A stretch of DNA of 20,903 bases from CF-161 sp035259145 (GTDB taxonomy: Bacteria > Chloroflexota > Dormibacteria > Dormibacterales > Dormibacteraceae): assembly GCA_035259145.1 (NCBI GenBank), contig DATFWQ010000134.1:1-20903 (forward strand). Direction: 5' to 3'. This document shows positions 1-7,109 of the stretch, piece after piece. Numbering within the stretch: the first letter of the stretch is position 1; every line of letters begins with the position of its first letter. Under the pieces are notes generated by a model. That model saw only the letters and a program-made list of their open reading frames with translations, ran no database searches and was not told where the DNA came from. Both the position numbers and the translations under genes were made by a program.

Positions 1-513
1 CGGGCCATCCTCTCGCCGGAGGAGCCCACGGATCTTGGCGCAGCGCTGGATGTGCTGCGAGGCGACCTCCAGCGCCGCCTCGAGGCCCTCCGCGCCACCA
101 TCGATGTGGTCGACGGCCTGCGCGCCGAGGTTGAGGCCGGCACACGCGAGGTCTATGAAGCGCTCGCCCCAACCCTGCGGGCGGCCCTCGCGACGGACGC
201 GGATCCGGGGGACACGCCACTCCTGGTTCGACTGCGGGAGCGGCTTGCGATACTGGACCAGGACCCACGGTGGCCGGCGCTGCAGGAGCGGCTCGGGCAG
301 CTGCGCGACGTGCAGGAAGCGCCGGCCGGCGACATCGAGCGGCTCGCCCAGGAGCTCGCCGACGTACTTCCGTGGGAGCTGGTTCCGGACGACCTGGCGG
401 ATGCCGTCCTGCCGACCGTGCTCCTGGGAGCGCGATTCAGCCCGACCCAGCTCGCCGTGATCCACCGGACGGCGCGGATCAAGCGGGCCACGACGAGGAG
501 GACGAACCGATGA
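1..513 (+). CDS. MerR-like transcriptional regulator, C-terminal part (5' end outside window)
   Basis: The reading frame is open from the first base and ends in TGA at 511-513, giving 170 residues. The N-terminal DNA-binding domain lies outside the window. What is visible is strongly helical and rich in Leu, Arg and Glu, with a coiled-coil-like stretch near residues 16-50, as in the linker and effector region of MerR-family regulators. The stop overlaps the ATG of the ABC ATPase gene (ATGA at 510-513), so the two are almost certainly translationally coupled. A regulator leading a drug or peptide ABC exporter operon is a common arrangement. The MerR assignment rests on the helical pattern and context only; another effector-domain family such as GntR or TetR is possible. 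Confidence 0.6.
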   Translation, partial: RAILSPEEPTDLGAALDVLRGDLQRRLEALRATIDVVDGLRAEVEAGTREVYEALAPTLRAALATDADPGDTPLLVRLRERLAILDQDPRWPALQERLGQLRDVQEAPAGDIERLAQELADVLPWELVPDDLADAVLPTVLLGARFSPTQLAVIHRTARIKRATTRRTNR

Positions 514-1232
514 ATACGACTGTGCAGGTGCGCCGTCTCACCAAGCGCTACCCGACGGTGACAGCCCTCGACGACGTCAGCCTGGATCTGACAGCGGGCA
601 GGGTCCACCTGCTCGTGGGCCCGAACGGCGCCGGCAAGACGACCCTGCTGCGGGTGCTGGTCGGCATGGCGCGGCCAACCGAAGGCTCCGTGAGCCTCCA
701 CGGCAGGCCGTTCTCGTCCCTCGAGCGCCCGGCGCAGGTCGTGGGTGCGTGCCTGGACCCGATCCGCCTGCCCTCGCTCCGCTCGGGCCGGCAGCACCTG
801 GCCTGCCTCGCGAGCGCTGCTCGCCTGCCCCGCCAGCGCGTCGAGGAGGCGCTGGACATGGTGGGCCTGCCGGCCCACGTCGCCTCCCGCAGGGCCGGCA
901 CCTACTCGCTGGGGACACGGCAGCGGCTGACCCTTGCGGCGGCACTGCTCGGTGACCCGCAGGTGATCGTGCTGGACGAGCCGACGACAGGGCTGGACGT
1001 GCACGGGGTCGCCTGGCTGCGGCGCCGGCTCCGCGCGTGGGCGGACGCAGGACGAACCGTCCTGGTCGCCAGCCACAGCCTCACGGAGCTCGCGGCGATG
1101 GTCGACCGGGTGCTCGTGCTAGACCGGGGCCGGCTGGTCCGGGATGCCGCGCGGGACGAGCTCGACCATGGCCGGGACATCCAGACGGCGCTCTTCGAAC
1201 TGCTTACTACAAACGGAGGAAGGGGACAATGA
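510..1232 (+). CDS. ABC transporter ATP-binding protein
   Basis: A 240-residue ATPase that would power transport by the membrane protein encoded next. Walker A (GPNGAGKT) is at residues 37-44, Walker B (VIVLDEP) at 152-158, the D-loop GLD follows, and the H-loop His is near 189. The signature motif is degenerate (YSLGTRQR, about 132-139, in place of LSGGQ), as often seen in CcmA/DrrA/YtrB-like exporters. The start at 510 is chosen because GAGGAGG lies 7-14 bases upstream and the codon overlaps the upstream stop. The frame continues further upstream but without family similarity. The stop overlaps the permease ATG at 1229. The family exports antibiotics, lipids or peptides; the substrate cannot be read from the sequence. 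Confidence 0.93.
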   Translation: MNTTVQVRRLTKRYPTVTALDDVSLDLTAGRVHLLVGPNGAGKTTLLRVLVGMARPTEGSVSLHGRPFSSLERPAQVVGACLDPIRLPSLRSGRQHLACLASAARLPRQRVEEALDMVGLPAHVASRRAGTYSLGTRQRLTLAAALLGDPQVIVLDEPTTGLDVHGVAWLRRRLRAWADAGRTVLVASHSLTELAAMVDRVLVLDRGRLVRDAARDELDHGRDIQTALFELLTTNGGRGQ

Positions 1233-1942
1233 CACACCTCTTGAGTGCCCAGGCACGAATCGTCGCCACAACCAGGATCGCGCTCCCCGGCGTGGTCGCA
1301 ATGGCAGCCTTCGTGGTTCTGACGGGCCTCGCACCCGCGGTCCTCTTCGGACAGCACCGAGATTCGCACACGGTGCTCGAGGGAAGCGCAACGGTAGCCG
1401 TCGTTGCGGCCATGCTCCTCGGAGCGCTGCAGACTGCAGGCGACCTGCAGAACGGGATGATCCGGGCGCTGCTGCTGGTCGAGCCCCGGCGCCTTCGCCT
1501 CCTCGCCGCACAGCTGTTGGTGAGCCTGGGCCTGGGCGCCGCTGTGGGCGCGGCCGCCGCGCTGCTGGCGGACTCCACGCAGGCGGCGCTGGGTCGCCTC
1601 GACCTGCCCGCGGCAACGGTAATTTCGATCGGGCTCGGCACAACGGTGGCCGCGTCACTCTGCGGCTTGATCGGGGCTGCGGTGGGCGTCGTCGTCCGCA
1701 ACGCGCCGCTCGCGGCCTGCGTTGTCGTGCTGTGGAGCTATGCGCTCGAGCCCTTCATCTCGACGCTCTCGTACAACGTGTACATCTACCTCCCGGGTGG
1801 GGCGCGGGAGTCGCTGGTCCAGCACGTATCGGCGCATAGCTACATCCCGCCGCCGCTGATCGGCGGCCTGATCCTGGCCGGAATCGCGTCTGCGGCGGCC
1901 GTTCTCGCGGCCCTGACGTTGTCGCGGCAGGACATCGACTAG
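1229..1942 (+). CDS. ABC transporter membrane (permease) protein
   Basis: A 237-residue integral membrane protein with about six hydrophobic segments: residues 18-42, 55-70, 92-115, 128-158, 163-180 and 212-232. This layout fits ABC-2 type permeases that pair with a separate ATPase. The ATG at 1229 overlaps the ATPase stop and has GGAGGAAGG just upstream, so this start is preferred over longer readings. It is the last gene of the operon; an overlapping pair of this kind normally assembles as a homodimeric permease with two ATPases. No substrate-specific motif is recognised. Confidence 0.85.
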   Translation: MTHLLSAQARIVATTRIALPGVVAMAAFVVLTGLAPAVLFGQHRDSHTVLEGSATVAVVAAMLLGALQTAGDLQNGMIRALLLVEPRRLRLLAAQLLVSLGLGAAVGAAAALLADSTQAALGRLDLPAATVISIGLGTTVAASLCGLIGAAVGVVVRNAPLAACVVVLWSYALEPFISTLSYNVYIYLPGGARESLVQHVSAHSYIPPPLIGGLILAGIASAAAVLAALTLSRQDID

Positions 1943-2032
1943 CGTTGGTTGAGACGTAAACATGTCCCTGCCGTCAGATCGGCGTTGATCGTCGCTGCGG
2001 CTGCCGGACGAGGCCGCCTGCTGTGACGACTC

Positions 2033-2644
2033 CTACTTCCTCTGGGAGGGCGCGGGGAACAGATCCCGTCGCTGGACGACGAACTCCTCGACGGTCTGTG
2101 CTGGCGTACCGGTGATCCTCTCGACAGTGCGAGTCAGCCGGTCGAATAGGTTCTGACGGTGCAGCCGGGCCAGGCTGACCAGGTGCTCCTTCAGGTGCGG
2201 CTCGAGTCCTGCGGCGGCGAGCTGCTCGGACCAGGCGTCCGGCGGGACGTCCACATAGGGCACGCCGCTGCTGATGGGAGAAGTCCCCGGCATTCGCCAG
2301 GCTCATCTGAGACACGCTCATCTGCGACATGTTCACCAGGGCATCCAGAGCTCCGGTGCGCGGGCCGCCATCGCGACCGTCGCCGTCGCTTGCAGATAGG
2401 ACGGTGAGACGCTCATCAGGAACAGCATCCGGCCGGCGCCGTCCAGCACTCGCGCCACGTCGTCCGGCCTGGTGAGGTCGCCCGCGACCACCTCCGCGCC
2501 CTGGGAACGCAGCGCGTCCGCACGCTCGTCGTCGCGGTACACCATCGCCCGCACCGGCAGGTGCCACTGTCGCAGAAGTGTGACCACCTTGGGGCCGAAG
2601 CTTCCGACTCCCCCACCAGCACCAGTCACCAGGATCAGACCATT
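2033..2644 (-). pseudogene. NmrA-like NAD(P)-binding protein, frameshifted with internal deletion
   Basis: Three pieces in different frames form one decayed gene. The first (about 2644-2345) encodes the Rossmann start LVTGAGGGVGSFGPKVV, then a strand-helix unit with AGDLTRPDDV. A one-base shift near 2345 leads to a second frame reading LVNMSQMSVSQMS. A second frame change near 2288 joins directly to the C-terminal part, SSGVPYVDVPPDAW through PAQTVEEFVVQRRDLF, ending at 2033. As I recall the NmrA/SDR-a relatives of about 290 residues, the MSQM segment is followed by roughly 100 residues before YVDVP; these are missing. There is also no in-frame ATG before ILVTG, only a GTG at 2629. The ancestral product would be an NAD(P)-dependent oxidoreductase or redox-sensing Rossmann protein; it is unlikely to be functional. 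Confidence 0.8.
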
Positions 2645-2769
2645 CGTCGTAACACTCTAGCCTTGAGATGGATCGTTACCGGACCCTTCAGCCCAACCCG
2701 AGAGAATGGTAAGAAGACTGAGAAACGGTCCTGAACAGGCAGGCACCAAGGAAAGGCGGATATCTCGTT

Positions 2770-3447
2770 ATGAAGACACCCCCGATCGTCTCGCCGCAGG
2801 AGTGGGAGGCTGCGCGGCAGCTGCTGCTCGTGAAAGAAAAGGCGTTGACCCGCGCCCGTGACGCGCTGGCCGCCGAGCGCAGGCGGATGCCGTGGCTGGC
2901 TGTGGAGAAGGAGTATGGGTTCGACGGGCCCGAGGGGAGGGCCAGCCTGCTCGACCTGTTTGATGGCCGCCGTCAGCTGATCGTCTACCGCGCTTTCCTC
3001 GAGCCCGGTGTTTCCGGCTGGCCCGAGCATGCCTGCATCGGCTGCTCCATGCTGGCCGACCAGGTCGCCAACGTCGCCCATCTGAACGCCCGCGACACTA
3101 CTCTCGTGTTCGTTTCGCGCGCGCCGCAGACGGACATCGAGCGCGTGAAGGCGAGGATGGGCTGGGAGATGCCGTGGTACACCATCACGGACGACTTCGA
3201 CGCGGACTTCGGCGTGGACGAGTGGCACGGCACGAACGCGTTCATCCGGGACGGCGCGAGGGTGTTCCGAACCTACTTCGTCAACAACCGCGGTGATGAG
3301 GCGATGGGGAGCACCTGGAGCTACCTCGACATCAGCGCGCTCGGGCGCCAGGAGGAGTGGGAAGACTCGCCGGAGGGGTACCCCCAGACCCCACCGTACG
3401 GGTGGTGGATCTGGCACGATGAACCCCACCGGACGGATCCCGATTGA
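2770..3447 (+). CDS. DUF899 family protein (thioredoxin-like fold)
   Basis: A 225-residue protein recognisable as DUF899 from its N-terminal pattern (VSPQEWEAARQLLLVKEKALTRARD), the MPWLAVEKEYGF segment and the aromatic C-terminus PPYGWWIWHDE. Family members have a thioredoxin-like fold. A CIGC pair at residues 89-92 sits where a redox CxxC would lie, so a disulfide role is plausible, though the biochemical function of the family is not established to my knowledge. The length is close to the family norm. The ATG at 2770 has AAGGAAAGG about a dozen bases upstream. The gene stands alone and is convergent with the LLM gene at 3469-4371. Confidence 0.9.
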   Translation: MKTPPIVSPQEWEAARQLLLVKEKALTRARDALAAERRRMPWLAVEKEYGFDGPEGRASLLDLFDGRRQLIVYRAFLEPGVSGWPEHACIGCSMLADQVANVAHLNARDTTLVFVSRAPQTDIERVKARMGWEMPWYTITDDFDADFGVDEWHGTNAFIRDGARVFRTYFVNNRGDEAMGSTWSYLDISALGRQEEWEDSPEGYPQTPPYGWWIWHDEPHRTDPD

Positions 3448-3468
3448 CCCGGCCTGGTGGCTACTCCC

Positions 3469-4371
3469 TCACCCGTCGCTGGTCGCTCCGATCCGCAACC
3501 TCGGTTTCTGACCGCTCGCCGGCATGATGGCGTCAGCGAGCCGCGCCACCTCGTCGATGTCGTCCAGCGTTGGGTTGAAGATCAGCTCGTCAGCGCCGAT
3601 GCCCACGAACGCATTGACGGCGCTCTTAACCGCCGCCGCCCCGTGGTGGACCCCCGCCGCGACCTGGTCTGCCACCGTCTCGCCTGAGATGCTGTAGTAG
3701 TCGCGGACGTTGCGGCGTCCCCTGTCGATGTCACCGAAGGCGAAGTAGGCGATAGCGACAAGCCGCGGCGAGCCCTCACGTCCGGCGTTCCTCCACGCGG
3801 TCCTGGCCGATTCGAACGCGTTGGCGACCATCGCCGCCGGCATCGAGGGCCGGATGTACCCCTCGCCCCACCGCGCCATGCGATCGAGCGCGGTGGGAAC
3901 GAACCCGCCGAACATGAGGGGCACGGGACGCGTCCTCGCGGGAACCGCGGGCTTCGACTTGCCGACGCGCTCGCGCCGCCAGACGCGGAGATAGACCTCC
4001 AGGTCGCGATCGAGACGCTTGCCAAGGCCACGAGGCCCGAGGCCTTCAACCACGAAGTCGTCCGCGCGCCCGCCTAGACCCAGTCCGAGTGTGAGCCGCC
4101 CACCGGATACGCCGTCGATCCCGGCAGCCTCCTTCGCCAGGAGCACCGGAGGCCACACCGGTCCGAGCAGGACGGTGGGCAGCAGGCCGATGGTGCTCGT
4201 GGCACCGGCAGCCGCGGCCAGGGCGACCGTGTCCATCACTCCCGGGTAGGCGATGCGGCCGACCGTGCCGAGCGTCGAGAACCCGGCCTTCTCGGCCCGC
4301 GACGCCCACTCGGGGATCACGGCTGGTCGGACATCACGCACCTGATTGGGCAATCCGATACCGATCTGCAT
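3469..4371 (-). CDS. LLM class flavin-dependent oxidoreductase
   Basis: A 300-residue luciferase-like monooxygenase-family TIM-barrel protein. Seen: an N-terminal strand MQIGIGLPN, the segment GVSGGRLTLGLGLGGRADDF near residues 90-110 (the GR-x-LGLG signature around the flavin site), VPLMFGG near 150, and a C-terminal DDIDEVARLADAI. The family uses FMN or coenzyme F420 for hydride transfer or oxygenation; which one cannot be decided here, but neighbouring F420-type genes favour F420. The ATG at 4371 has AAGGAG nine bases upstream. A remnant of an alcohol dehydrogenase overlaps the first bases of the gene. Confidence 0.9.
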   Translation of the reverse strand: MQIGIGLPNQVRDVRPAVIPEWASRAEKAGFSTLGTVGRIAYPGVMDTVALAAAAGATSTIGLLPTVLLGPVWPPVLLAKEAAGIDGVSGGRLTLGLGLGGRADDFVVEGLGPRGLGKRLDRDLEVYLRVWRRERVGKSKPAVPARTRPVPLMFGGFVPTALDRMARWGEGYIRPSMPAAMVANAFESARTAWRNAGREGSPRLVAIAYFAFGDIDRGRRNVRDYYSISGETVADQVAAGVHHGAAAVKSAVNAFVGIGADELIFNPTLDDIDEVARLADAIMPASGQKPRLRIGATSDG

Positions 4372-4386
4372 GAGGTCGATCTCCTT

Positions 4387-4525
4387 CAGTTGATTCGATG
4401 ATGTCGCTGGGGTTGATGGCCGGGGCCTCGATCTCGAACCGGACCTGGTCCGGCGGGCGCGGCAATTCCACAGTCCGCCGAACCTCGGCGGGATCGCCGA
4501 AGTGGTTGATCAGCACGCTTCTCAT
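4387..4525 (-). pseudogene. Zinc-type alcohol dehydrogenase / quinone reductase N-terminal remnant
   Basis: The frame from ATG 4525 reads MRSVLINHFGDPAEV and then PAINPSDII, the usual opening of medium-chain dehydrogenase/reductase proteins with their conserved N-P-S-D. Similarity stops after about 46 residues. The remaining codons coincide with the ribosome-binding site and start of the downstream LLM gene, and the frame ends at 4334. The intact family is about 320-340 residues, so roughly 85% of the gene is missing. This looks like a deletion that joined a dehydrogenase start to the LLM gene. A short peptide may still be made and could help couple translation to the LLM gene. Confidence 0.65.
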
Positions 4526-4663
4526 GGGTCCACCCACGGCCGAGCCTAGTGAGGCACCTCACGCTGGACGCCTGTCATTCGCCAGTGTGCGTTGGGCCTA
4601 GCAGGCCGTCAACGGGCCCTTAAGCATCGTGCGCCCCGCCATCGGCCCTGGAGGCCGCCACGC

Positions 4664-4993
4664 GGTCAATCGCTCCATCACGATCATCGGGATCTAGCCG
4701 CCCGTGCGTCTCTGGGCCTGAAGAAACCCAGGCATCCGCTGAGCAAGGAGGGCGTAGAGCATCTCCCGCTCAAGTCCCCGAGCGACCCGCGCTCGAGCCT
4801 GGATCCGCTCGCCGTACACCTCCACCGTCACCACCGGGTTGGCGACGAGATTGTGGTACCAGTGCGGACTTGCGGGCGAGCCGTAATTACTGCCCGCGAC
4901 GACGGGGTCTTGGCCATGGCGGATGAAGGCAACCCGGTTCTCACGGACCCGTCCCGATCGGGCGCCGATGGTGGCCAGGACGAGCAAGTCCAC
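4664..4993 (-). pseudogene. F420-dependent (Ddn-type) nitroreductase, N-truncated with internal stop
   Basis: A GTG at 4993 opens 99 residues matching the deazaflavin (F420)-dependent nitroreductase / quinone-reductase family: LLVLATIGARSGRVRENRV, then SPHWYHNLVANPVVTVEV and a C-terminal PGFLQAQRRTGG. A TAG at 4694-4696 interrupts. Reading through it in the same frame gives IPMIVMERLT, the final beta strand expected for the family (normally T-x-R-x-IPVVVL-E). About 25-30 N-terminal residues of the usual roughly 130-150 are also absent, and a stop lies just upstream in frame. An AAGGAGG ribosome-binding site survives 20-odd bases before the GTG, out of position, consistent with loss of the original start. 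The product, if made, would lack part of its F420-binding fold. Confidence 0.7.
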
Positions 4994-5017
4994 CTTCTAT
5001 CGACGGCCCGTGCCTCC

Positions 5018-5149
5018 TTAGGAGAGCAGCGGGACGACCTCGGTCGCGAAAAGCTCGACCTGGCGTTGCGTCGGGTCGATCGGCCAGAAGACCAGGCGGA
5101 TACGTTCCAGCGAATCGAGGTACGGGATGACGGACAGGCCAGCCCGCAT
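5018..5149 (-). pseudogene. C-terminal fragment of a second LLM-type oxidoreductase
   Basis: A 43-codon frame starts at ATG 5149, overlapping the stop of the upstream LLM gene (TGATG), and ends at TAA 5020-5018. It reads IRLVFWPIDPTQRQVELFATEV then VPLLS, which resembles the last strand and helix of LLM-family proteins (pattern VFWP-x(n)-QVE-x-FA-x-EVVP). The flavin-binding barrel is absent, so this is a fragment rather than a functional gene. It follows a complete LLM gene that already has its own C-terminus. It may derive from the same ancestor as the N-terminal fragment at 6848-7063. Confidence 0.5.
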
Positions 5150-6204
5150 CAGGCGAGGCTTGCGGCGCCGAGCAGCTCGCGCACCCGCGGAATCACCCTG
5201 GTGCCGTAGAGCTCGACGTTCTTCATGAGTGAGGTCTGGGACATGCCCGGCATTCCAAACTTGAGATCGAAGCGGTTCGCACCGAGCACCGAGAGGTTCT
5301 CGGCGATCTTCCTGGCCACCGTCTCGGGCGAGCCGACGTACAGCGCTCCCCTGGGACCGACCTCCCGCTCGTAGAAGTCGGGCGTCGGCACCGGGAATCC
5401 TCGTGAAGGTCCCAACCTGGTGATGATGTCGCGGTATGCCGGCCAGAATTCATCTCGGGCCTGTTCGTCAGTTTCGGCGACGTGTCCTGGCGAATGCACG
5501 CCGATCGGCCGCGGCTCCTGGCCGAACTTGGCCAGTGCCTGGCGGAAAAGCTCCGAGAACGGGGCGAACCGAGCGGGCGAGCCTCCGATGATCGCCAGCA
5601 TCAGCGAGAAGCCGTGCCGCGCGGCACGGATGACGGAGTATGGGCTGCCGCCAACGCCGATCCAGACCGGCAGTGTGCCCAGCTCGATGTGAGGCACGAT
5701 GTCCTGTCCGTTGAGGGCGGCCCGTGTGTGGCCGCTCCAGGTCACGGGGCCACGCTTGACGAGCTCCGCAAAGAGCTCGGTCTTCTCCTCGAAGAGTTGC
5801 TCATAGTCGGCGAGGTCGAATCCGAAGAGCGGGAACGACTCGATGCTAGAGCCGCGACCGAGGATCACCTCGGCCCGCCCGTTGGACAGCGCATGAAGAG
5901 TGGAGAAGCGCTGGAACACGCGGACGGGATCATCCGAGCTGAGAACGGTGACTGCGGATCCGACGCGGATGCGCGACGTTCGTGCGGCGATCGCCGCCAG
6001 CACGACATCGCCGGCGGGCATCGGGAAGTCCTCGGTGTGGTGCTCGCCGATTCCGAAGAAATCGACGCGCACCTCTTCCGCGAGCACACCCTGCTCGACC
6101 ACGTTGCGGATCGTCTGAGCGTGTGACGCGGGGCGACCTTGTTCGTGATTCAGGTCGCCGAAGGTGTCGAGGCCGAAGACCGGCGAGGAGAATTGCGACG
6201 TCAT
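5149..6204 (-). CDS. LLM class flavin-dependent oxidoreductase
   Basis: A 351-residue member of the luciferase-like family of full length. The N-terminal barrel includes FGIGEHHTEDFPM near residues 50-62 (the conserved G-x-x-EHH region), RIRVGSAVTVLSSDDPVRVFQ, and GRAEVILGRGSS near 110-120, followed by LFGFDLADYEQLFEEK. This subgroup (LLM proteins opening with FGLDTFGD) is annotated as FMN/F420 monooxygenase-like with unknown substrate. The ATG at 6204 overlaps the stop of the F420-reductase-like gene by four bases, so the two are translationally coupled and probably work together. The stop overlaps the small fragment downstream. Confidence 0.92.
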   Translation of the reverse strand: MTSQFSSPVFGLDTFGDLNHEQGRPASHAQTIRNVVEQGVLAEEVRVDFFGIGEHHTEDFPMPAGDVVLAAIAARTSRIRVGSAVTVLSSDDPVRVFQRFSTLHALSNGRAEVILGRGSSIESFPLFGFDLADYEQLFEEKTELFAELVKRGPVTWSGHTRAALNGQDIVPHIELGTLPVWIGVGGSPYSVIRAARHGFSLMLAIIGGSPARFAPFSELFRQALAKFGQEPRPIGVHSPGHVAETDEQARDEFWPAYRDIITRLGPSRGFPVPTPDFYEREVGPRGALYVGSPETVARKIAENLSVLGANRFDLKFGMPGMSQTSLMKNVELYGTRVIPRVRELLGAASLA

Positions 6205-6851
6205 GCCGCAAGGATCCCCAGCGCCCGCGCGAACTCAGCGCGGTTGAGTGGCCGCCCGAAGACAAATCCGTCCGGTTCGAGCAGCCGGCCGGCGTGCAGG
6301 TCGCCAATCCGGACGGCATCGAACCCGATCCGCTCGACGAACCCGGCGACCAGCTCGACGGCCGCCGGATCGTCGCCGGCAACACCAAGGGCGCGCCGCT
6401 CGGGATCTGCCGCGGGCCGGCTCTCCTCGTCGAGCTGGTGGTAGCCGAGATGGTTCAGCGTCTTGACCACCCTCGAGCCGGCCAGGCGGCGAGCGACAAT
6501 CTCGCTGCTCGTCAGGTCTTTGCGGGCGAAGCTCTCGAGGTAGCCGTTGACGGCCGGCCAGTAGTTCATCATGTCGACCACGACCTTGCCGGTGAGCAGA
6601 TCCGGGTCGAGGCGCTTGAACTCGTGGAGAGGTATCGCGACGATGACGATGTCGGCGCCCGCGACCGCGTCGGCCGCCTTGCGCGGCTCCGCTCCGGGCG
6701 CGAGCACCTGGATCGTGAGCGCGATCTCCTCCGGGTCACCCGAGGTCGCGACTGAAACGGAGTACCCCGCTTGCCCAGCCAGCCGAGCGATCACCGTCCC
6801 CACATGCCCGGCGCCGAGCACCGCGATCCGGAGCGGAACCTCGCCGTTCAT
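6201..6851 (-). CDS. NADPH-dependent F420 reductase-like (NAD(P)-binding) protein
   Basis: A 216-residue Rossmann protein opening with LRIAVLGAGHVGTVIARL; the dinucleotide-binding GxGxxG is at residues 13-18. It continues with AGADIVIVAIPLHEF, KVVVDMMNYW and RVVKTLNHLGY, typical of the F420 oxidoreductase / NADP-dinucleotide-binding family (PF03807-type). Archetypal members move hydride between NADPH and F420. Some paralogues act on other substrates, so the exact reaction is inferred. The four-base overlap with the following LLM gene strongly suggests that it supplies that enzyme with reduced cofactor. Its ATG in turn overlaps the stop of the truncated LLM frame upstream. Confidence 0.82.
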   Translation of the reverse strand: MNGEVPLRIAVLGAGHVGTVIARLAGQAGYSVSVATSGDPEEIALTIQVLAPGAEPRKAADAVAGADIVIVAIPLHEFKRLDPDLLTGKVVVDMMNYWPAVNGYLESFARKDLTSSEIVARRLAGSRVVKTLNHLGYHQLDEESRPAADPERRALGVAGDDPAAVELVAGFVERIGFDAVRIGDLHAGRLLEPDGFVFGRPLNRAEFARALGILAA

Positions 6852-7063
6852 TCGTCAGACTCTCGTTGCGCGCCGCGCGGCCACCCGCTGGCGAACAGCC
6901 GGCGCCACCCCACCGCCCACGCCGAGAGCGACCTGGCCTGGATCCCCAGGTAGTCAAGCTCGGCCTCGTCAGCCAAACGGGCGAACTCCGGATTCTCATC
7001 GACAAGATCGACCGACGGGATCAGGCTCAGGCCGAAGTTGAGCGGGTGACCATAGTCTGGCAT
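6848..7063 (-). pseudogene. N-terminal fragment of an LLM-type oxidoreductase
   Basis: From ATG 7063 the frame reads MPDYGHPLNFGLSLIPSV and then FARLADEAELDYLGIQ, the standard opening of an F420-type LLM oxidoreductase (family pattern LARLADEAGLDLVGIQDHPYQ). Similarity ends after about 43 residues. The rest is arginine- and tryptophan-rich filler, and the frame stops at 6848-6850, overlapping the ATG of the F420-reductase-like gene. An alternative frame of the filler reads GQVALGVGGG, which could be a frameshifted relic of the LLM G-R-x-x-LG-x-G motif. Only about 71 residues remain of an expected 300 or so. It may still act as a translated leader for the operon. Confidence 0.6.
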
Positions 7064-7067
7064 ATAG

Positions 7068-7079
7068 TTGCAGTTGCAA
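7068..7079. promoter_or_regulatory. Palindromic operator candidate, copy 1
   Basis: TTGCAGTTGCAA is a perfect inverted repeat (TTGCA, two-base centre, TGCAA). It lies between the divergent MarR gene and the F420/LLM cluster, five bases upstream of the ATG at 7063 on the minus strand. A second copy begins exactly 30 bases later, so both face the same side of the helix. MarR-family dimers bind short palindromes and usually control their own divergent promoter, which makes this the obvious site. Confidence 0.55.
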
Positions 7080-7097
7080 CCAGAGTACCAGAACAGA

Positions 7098-7109
7098 TTG
7101 CAGATGCAA
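7098..7109. promoter_or_regulatory. Palindromic operator candidate, copy 2
   Basis: TTGCAGATGCAA repeats the arms of copy 1 (TTGCA and TGCAA around a two-base centre). The following CC is also conserved. It overlaps the preferred ATG of the MarR gene (7104-7106), so binding here would hinder MarR expression directly. The 30-base centre-to-centre distance is close to three helical turns. Confidence 0.55.

Noticed and set aside
153..1076. Long minus-strand frame (307 codons) opposite the regulator and ABC ATPase genes
   Set aside because: It is antisense to a frame with Walker A, Walker B and signature motifs; its product is Arg/Ser/Pro-rich with no domain, a usual artefact of high GC.
5482..6755. 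Long plus-strand frames opposite the LLM and F420-reductase-like genes
   Set aside because: The minus strand encodes recognisable domains throughout; the plus translations are low-complexity and match no family pattern.
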